The notes beneath the pieces were generated by a model. That model searched no databases. It saw nothing but the letters and a program-made list of their open reading frames with translations, and was not told where the DNA came from. From Pseudomonadota bacterium (lineage in GTDB: Bacteria; Pseudomonadota; Gammaproteobacteria; Xanthomonadales; Xanthomonadaceae): a DNA stretch of 8,919 nt. Of the stretch, positions 6,483 through 8,919 are shown piece after piece (positions within the stretch are counted from its first letter, which is position 1; every line of letters begins with the position of its first letter). The translations under genes and the position numbers were made by a program. Location of the stretch: NCBI GenBank assembly GCA_023394655.1, contig JAEXAG010000079.1:1-8919 (forward strand), read 5' to 3'.

Positions 6483-7232
6483 TCAGCCGCGGCTCGCGCC
6501 GGTGTCGCGGCCCGGTCGCGCGGCCAGCGCGGCGGCGGCGAGGATGCCCGCTTCGTAGAGCAGGTACATCGGGATGATCATCAGGATCATCGAGATCCCG
6601 TCGCCGGGCGTGATCAGCATCGCCACCACGGCGATGGCGATGAGCGCGTAGCCACGCGCCTCGCGCAGCTGCGCCGGGCTGACCCAGCCGAGCAGCACGC
6701 ACAGCGTGATCGCCACCGGCACCTCGAAGCTGAAGCCGCTGGCCAGCGCGATCACCGCGACGAAATCCAGGTAGCGGGCGATGTCCGGCATCATCGCCAC
6801 GCTTTCGGGCCGGGCCAGCGCCAGGAACTTGAACATCGCCGGCAGCAGCACGAAATAGGCGAACGCGCAGCCGGCGTAGAACAGCACCATCGACGACACC
6901 AGCAGGGGCGCGGCCAGCCGCCTTTCGTGCCGGTACAGGGCCGGCCGGATGAACGCCCAGGCCTGGTAGAACAGCACCGGCGCGGCCAGCAGCAGCGCCA
7001 CGTACAGCGCCAGCCGCAGCGGCGTGGAAAACGGGGTCAGCGGATCGGTGGCGATCATCTGGCTGCCGGCCGGCAGCGCCGCGACCATCGGTGCTGCCAG
7101 CAGGCCATAGAGCTCCTTGCTGAAAAACGCGAGCACCGCGAACAGGGCGATCACCGTCAGCACCACCTTGACCAGCCGCGCGCGCAGCTCGACCAGATGC
7201 GACAGCCAGCTTTCCTGTGCCGGCGCGGTCAC
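6483..7232 (-). CDS. tatC: Sec-independent protein translocase subunit TatC
   Basis: TatC is the six-helix inner-membrane receptor that, with TatB, recognises twin-arginine signal peptides and recruits TatA to export folded proteins. Starting from the GTG at 7232 the protein has 249 residues, and key residues fall at the same numbers as in E. coli TatC: Glu15 in SHLVELRARL, Pro48, Phe94, Glu103 in RPALYRHERR, Glu170, and Asp211 in TPGD. That agreement strongly supports the GTG start; an ATG at 7472 in the same frame would add 80 residues of frame-shadow sequence. The GTG overlaps the tatB TGA as GTGA, so translation is probably coupled. It is the last gene of tatABC, and the Ax21-family gene downstream seems separate. 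Confidence 0.96.
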   Translation of the reverse strand: MTAPAQESWLSHLVELRARLVKVVLTVIALFAVLAFFSKELYGLLAAPMVAALPAGSQMIATDPLTPFSTPLRLALYVALLLAAPVLFYQAWAFIRPALYRHERRLAAPLLVSSMVLFYAGCAFAYFVLLPAMFKFLALARPESVAMMPDIARYLDFVAVIALASGFSFEVPVAITLCVLLGWVSPAQLREARGYALIAIAVVAMLITPGDGISMILMIIPMYLLYEAGILAAAALAARPGRDTGASRG

Positions 7233-7573
7233 GACTTCGATTCCGTGGTCGGCCGGGTGGCGTCGCCGGCGGGCGGCGGGGTTTCGACGGGCGCCTGCAG
7301 GGCGTCGCGCAGCGTGGCGTCGGCATCCGCGGCCTGTTCGCGCAGCGCGGTTTCGGCCTCCTGCAGCGCCTTGCGGGTGGCTTCCAGCGAATGCTTGAGT
7401 TCTTCCTCGGCCAGCTCGCGCTCCAGCTCGCTCTTCACCGAATGCCATTGCGCGCGGGCACGCCGCACCCACAGCCCGGCGAAACGGGCGGCCTTGGGCA
7501 GGCGCTCGGGGCCGAGCACCAGCAAGGCGATCACCGCAAGGATGACCAGCTCGGGGAAGCTGACTTCGAACAT
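7229..7573 (-). CDS. tatB: Sec-independent protein translocase subunit TatB
   Basis: The 114-residue protein has one N-terminal membrane helix (about residues 6-21), the TatB hallmark Glu8 in MFEVSFPELVIL, and the hinge motif GPERLPKAAR, followed by a long charged amphipathic helix (about 35-85) and a disordered Pro/Thr-rich tail. The FEVSFPE start and GPERLP hinge separate TatB from TatA, which has FGTKRL in that place. TatB joins TatC in binding signal peptides. The gene starts 27 bases after the tatA stop and overlaps tatC by four bases. No strong Shine-Dalgarno sequence precedes it, suggesting dependence on translation from tatA. Confidence 0.95.
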   Translation of the reverse strand: MFEVSFPELVILAVIALLVLGPERLPKAARFAGLWVRRARAQWHSVKSELERELAEEELKHSLEATRKALQEAETALREQAADADATLRDALQAPVETPPPAGDATRPTTESKS

Positions 7574-7600
7574 CGGCGCGGCCCGGTCAGGCGCGCCCGG

Positions 7601-7819
7601 TCACGGCTCGCGCGGCGGGACGCTGTCCTCGCGCCGGGATTCATGCTGGCTGGCGGGCTTGTCTTCGCCCAGTCGCGGCGGGTCTTCCTGCTCCTGCATG
7701 CCCTTCTTGAAACCCTTGACCGCACCGCCGAGGTCTTCGCCGATGTTGCGCAGGCGCTTGGTCCCGAAGATCAGCAGGACGATGGCCAGCAGGATGAGTA
7801 GTTCGCGCCAACCGATCAT
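7601..7819 (-). CDS. tatA: Sec-independent protein translocase subunit TatA
   Basis: This 72-residue protein forms the pore or membrane-weakening oligomer of the Tat system. It shows one membrane helix (about residues 5-19), the FGTKRL hinge (18-23), the amphipathic helix with LGGAVKGFKKGM, and a short acidic, polar tail. It closely parallels E. coli TatA (FGTKKL, IKGFKKAM). A glutamate at residue 6 takes the place of the polar glutamine near the N-terminus of the E. coli protein. It is the first gene of tatABC and the likely site of transcription start. The tail is short but within family range. No tatE paralogue lies nearby. Confidence 0.95.
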   Translation of the reverse strand: MIGWRELLILLAIVLLIFGTKRLRNIGEDLGGAVKGFKKGMQEQEDPPRLGEDKPASQHESRREDSVPPREP

Positions 7820-7849
7820 GGCAGGAATCCGCAGGAAACGTGGAGCGCA

Positions 7850-7855
7850 AGGATA
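7850..7855 (-). promoter_or_regulatory. Candidate -10 element of the tatABC operon
   Basis: TATCCT on the minus strand ends 30 bases before the tatA ATG at 7819. The same hexamer precedes hemH on the other strand. The region upstream is almost pure G and C and gives no recognisable -35, so the promoter is tentative. Confidence 0.35.
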
Positions 7856-7891
7856 GCGCAGCGGGCCGCGGCGGGCCGGCCGCGAAAGCCG

Positions 7892-8713
7892 TCAGGGCGG
7901 CAGCGGCGGGGGTTTCACCTCGCCCCGGGGCGGCGCCGGCGCGCCGGCGGGGGCGCTCGGCGCGGTGCCGGTGGCCGGCTGCGCGACCGGCGCGTGCAGC
8001 GGCTTTTCTTCCGGCTCGTGGCGTCGCGCGCGGGCGGTGGCGCTGGCCTTTTCCAGTGCCTCGCGAACCGCCACCGAAGCACTGCTGCCCGATTGCGGCG
8101 CGCGGTTTTCCAGGATCATGCGCGGGGTGGCACCTCGGCCGTAGACGGCCTGGTTGGCGGCATCGTCCATGCGCAGCACGGCGCCATCGAGCGCCACGCC
8201 GGCGAACAGGCCGCGCGCGCGCGACCACGACCAGATCTCGGCCTTGAACTGGCCATCGGTGGAGGCCGAGGCGTTGCGGCCCACCGGGCCGGCGGCGGCG
8301 GCGGCATCCGCGCCGAGGGTGAACTTGCCGTTGACGATGTCCTGCACGCCGCGATCGTTGCGGATCACCATCACCACGTCGGCCGACTGCACGCCGGCCT
8401 GGAAACCCACGCTGCCGCCGACAAGGCGGACGTACACCTGGTTGGACCAGCTGCCATCGGCGGTCTTCACCGACATCATGCCGAGCCCGCGGCGGCCGCC
8501 GAAGATCAGGCCGGCCTTGATGGTGTCCGGCACGATGATGATGCCGCGGGCCTCGTCGAACAGCTTGTCGGGGATGGCGGATTCCGGGATGGCCAGGCTT
8601 TCGTCCAGCACCCGCACCACGTTGCGCGCGCGGGCGTCCTCCGCTTCCCCGGCATGGACGGGCCGGGCCTGGATGAGGACGGCGGCGAGAGCGAGTGCGG
8701 CGATGCGGCGCAT
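7892..8713 (-). CDS. SYLF (Ysc84/DUF500) lipid-binding domain protein, exported
   Basis: The 273-residue product begins with a signal peptide (MRRIAALALAAVLIQARPVHA, cleavage near residue 21). Residues of about 24-207 form a SYLF/Ysc84 domain: VLDESLAIPESAIPDKLF, then ARGIIIVPDTIKAG, the glycine-rich FGGRRGLGMM, GSVGFQAGVQSADVVMVI, and FKAEIWSWSRARGLFAGVALDG. In eukaryotes this domain binds phosphoinositides; bacterial members are envelope proteins without a defined role. The C-terminal 65 residues are charged, then Pro/Ala-rich and probably disordered, ending in KPPPLPP. The ATG at 8713 is chosen because it gives the signal peptide and has AGGAAAG just upstream; the frame stays open to 8917 but that extension runs across hemH. 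It is upstream of tatABC on the same strand with a 72-base gap. The signal peptide has no cysteine lipobox. Confidence 0.9.
   Translation of the reverse strand: MRRIAALALAAVLIQARPVHAGEAEDARARNVVRVLDESLAIPESAIPDKLFDEARGIIIVPDTIKAGLIFGGRRGLGMMSVKTADGSWSNQVYVRLVGGSVGFQAGVQSADVVMVIRNDRGVQDIVNGKFTLGADAAAAAGPVGRNASASTDGQFKAEIWSWSRARGLFAGVALDGAVLRMDDAANQAVYGRGATPRMILENRAPQSGSSASVAVREALEKASATARARRHEPEEKPLHAPVAQPATGTAPSAPAGAPAPPRGEVKPPPLPP
8291..8305. repeat. (GGC)5 trinucleotide run inside the SYLF gene
   Basis: Five perfect GGC units read as five consecutive GCC alanine codons (residues 137-141) on the minus strand, in a loop-like GADAAAAAGPVG segment. Slippage would change alanine number in frame. 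Short, so probably only codon bias. Confidence 0.6.
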
Positions 8714-8717
8714 GGGG

Positions 8718-8724
8718 CTTTCCT
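8718..8724 (-). promoter_or_regulatory. Ribosome-binding site of the SYLF gene
   Basis: AGGAAAG on the minus strand lies four bases before the ATG at 8713 (its AGGA core is seven bases away). It decides the start against the longer open frame that runs on to 8917. Confidence 0.6.
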
Positions 8725-8742
8725 GTGCGTGGTTCCCTGCGC

Positions 8743-8748
8743 AGCATA
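8743..8748 (-). promoter_or_regulatory. Candidate -10 element of the SYLF gene
   Basis: TATGCT on the minus strand ends 29 bases before the SYLF ATG. It lies in the 117-base divergent region shared with hemH. No good -35 is seen at the standard spacing. Confidence 0.35.
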
Positions 8749-8815
8749 GCGGCAAGGCAGGCCGGCATTCCGCACCGCAGGTGAACACCGCCGCCCGCCG
8801 CACGGTGGCGAACGG

Positions 8816-8821
8816 TATCCT
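8816..8821 (+). promoter_or_regulatory. Candidate -10 element of hemH; very short leader
   Basis: TATCCT ends nine bases before the hemH ATG at 8831, and the bases between hold no Shine-Dalgarno sequence. Transcription from here would give a leaderless or nearly leaderless message. A -35 element is not recognisable. Confidence 0.4.
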
Positions 8822-8830
8822 TTCCCGCGT

Positions 8831-8919
8831 ATGCCACAGCCCGTCCACGCCGCCACGCGCGGTCTCGTCCTCGTCAACCTCGGCACGCCGGCGGAACCGA
8901 CCGCCGCCGCCGTCCACGC
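8831..8919 (+). CDS. hemH: Ferrochelatase, N-terminal part
   Basis: The window ends after 29 codons. The peptide MPQPVHAATRGLVLVNLGTP followed by AEPTAAAVHA matches the ferrochelatase N-terminus, where a short variable lead is followed by the conserved LVNLGTP and a PTAxAV segment that begins the first Rossmann-like fold. Ferrochelatase inserts ferrous iron into protoporphyrin IX, the last step of protohaem synthesis. The catalytic His and Glu lie beyond the window, so completeness cannot be judged. It is divergent from the SYLF gene. Confidence 0.85.
   Translation, partial: MPQPVHAATRGLVLVNLGTPAEPTAAAVH

Noticed and set aside
6096..7856. 586-codon plus-strand frame opposite tatABC and the Ax21 upstream region
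   Set aside because: Arg/Gln/His-rich shadow sequence spanning several real minus-strand genes and an intergenic region; no domain features.
7867..7884. GC-rich hairpin CGCGGC/GCCGCG between the SYLF gene and tatA as a terminator
   Set aside because: The stem is only six base pairs in sequence that is nearly all G and C, and no T-run follows on the minus strand; chance pairing is likely.
8714..8917. Upstream extension of the SYLF frame to an ATG at 8917
   Set aside because: It would bury the signal peptide and overlap the divergent hemH start; AGGAAAG just before the ATG at 8713 supports the shorter frame.
1..8919. Search for a defence island, CRISPR array, integrase, insertion sequence, tRNA-linked insertion or secondary-metabolite cluster
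   Set aside because: No direct-repeat arrays, transposase or recombinase motifs, or terminal inverted repeats were seen; every large frame with real motifs belongs to a known core or envelope family.

Overview
This is a strongly GC-rich, gene-dense chromosomal window that looks like a member of the Xanthomonadaceae/Lysobacteraceae (Xanthomonas, Lysobacter, Luteimonas, Thermomonas or similar). The best taxonomic pointer is an Ax21-family outer-membrane protein at 5724-6323, a family concentrated in that group. A PA0069-type radical SAM protein, a tatABC cluster and several short-leader promoter-like motifs fit the same picture. I see no insertion sequence, phage gene, CRISPR array, tRNA or rRNA, and no break in composition that would suggest recent transfer. 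No stretch longer than about 160 bases lacks a gene.

Layout, left to right. (1) Plus strand: the last 63 codons of a YihY/BrkB-family membrane protein, then after a single base the complete dnaG primase gene (194-1933), then a YeiH-type membrane transporter (1984-3006). (2) Minus strand: a cardiolipin synthase-type phospholipase D enzyme (3016-4482), convergent with the transporter, the stop codons only 9 bases apart. (3) Plus strand: a PA0069-family radical SAM protein (4533-5660), divergent from the synthase across a very short gap. (4) Minus strand: the Ax21-family protein (5724-6323) with a clear terminator, preceded by the twin-arginine translocase operon tatA-tatB-tatC (7819 down to 6483) and a SYLF-domain exported protein (7892-8713). 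(5) Plus strand at the right edge: the first 29 codons of hemH (ferrochelatase), divergent from the SYLF gene.

Most genes concern the cell envelope: phospholipid synthesis, protein export, an outer-membrane barrel, a lipid-binding-domain protein and two inner-membrane proteins. DNA replication (dnaG) and haem synthesis (hemH) are the housekeeping exceptions. The only tightly coupled transcription units visible are BrkB-dnaG and tatABC.

I did not find a new multi-gene system. What merits a second look is mainly regulatory: very short or absent 5' leaders in front of several genes, a perfect hairpin enclosing the dnaG stop codon, an AT-rich inverted repeat upstream of the Ax21-family gene, and a radical SAM enzyme of unknown function.
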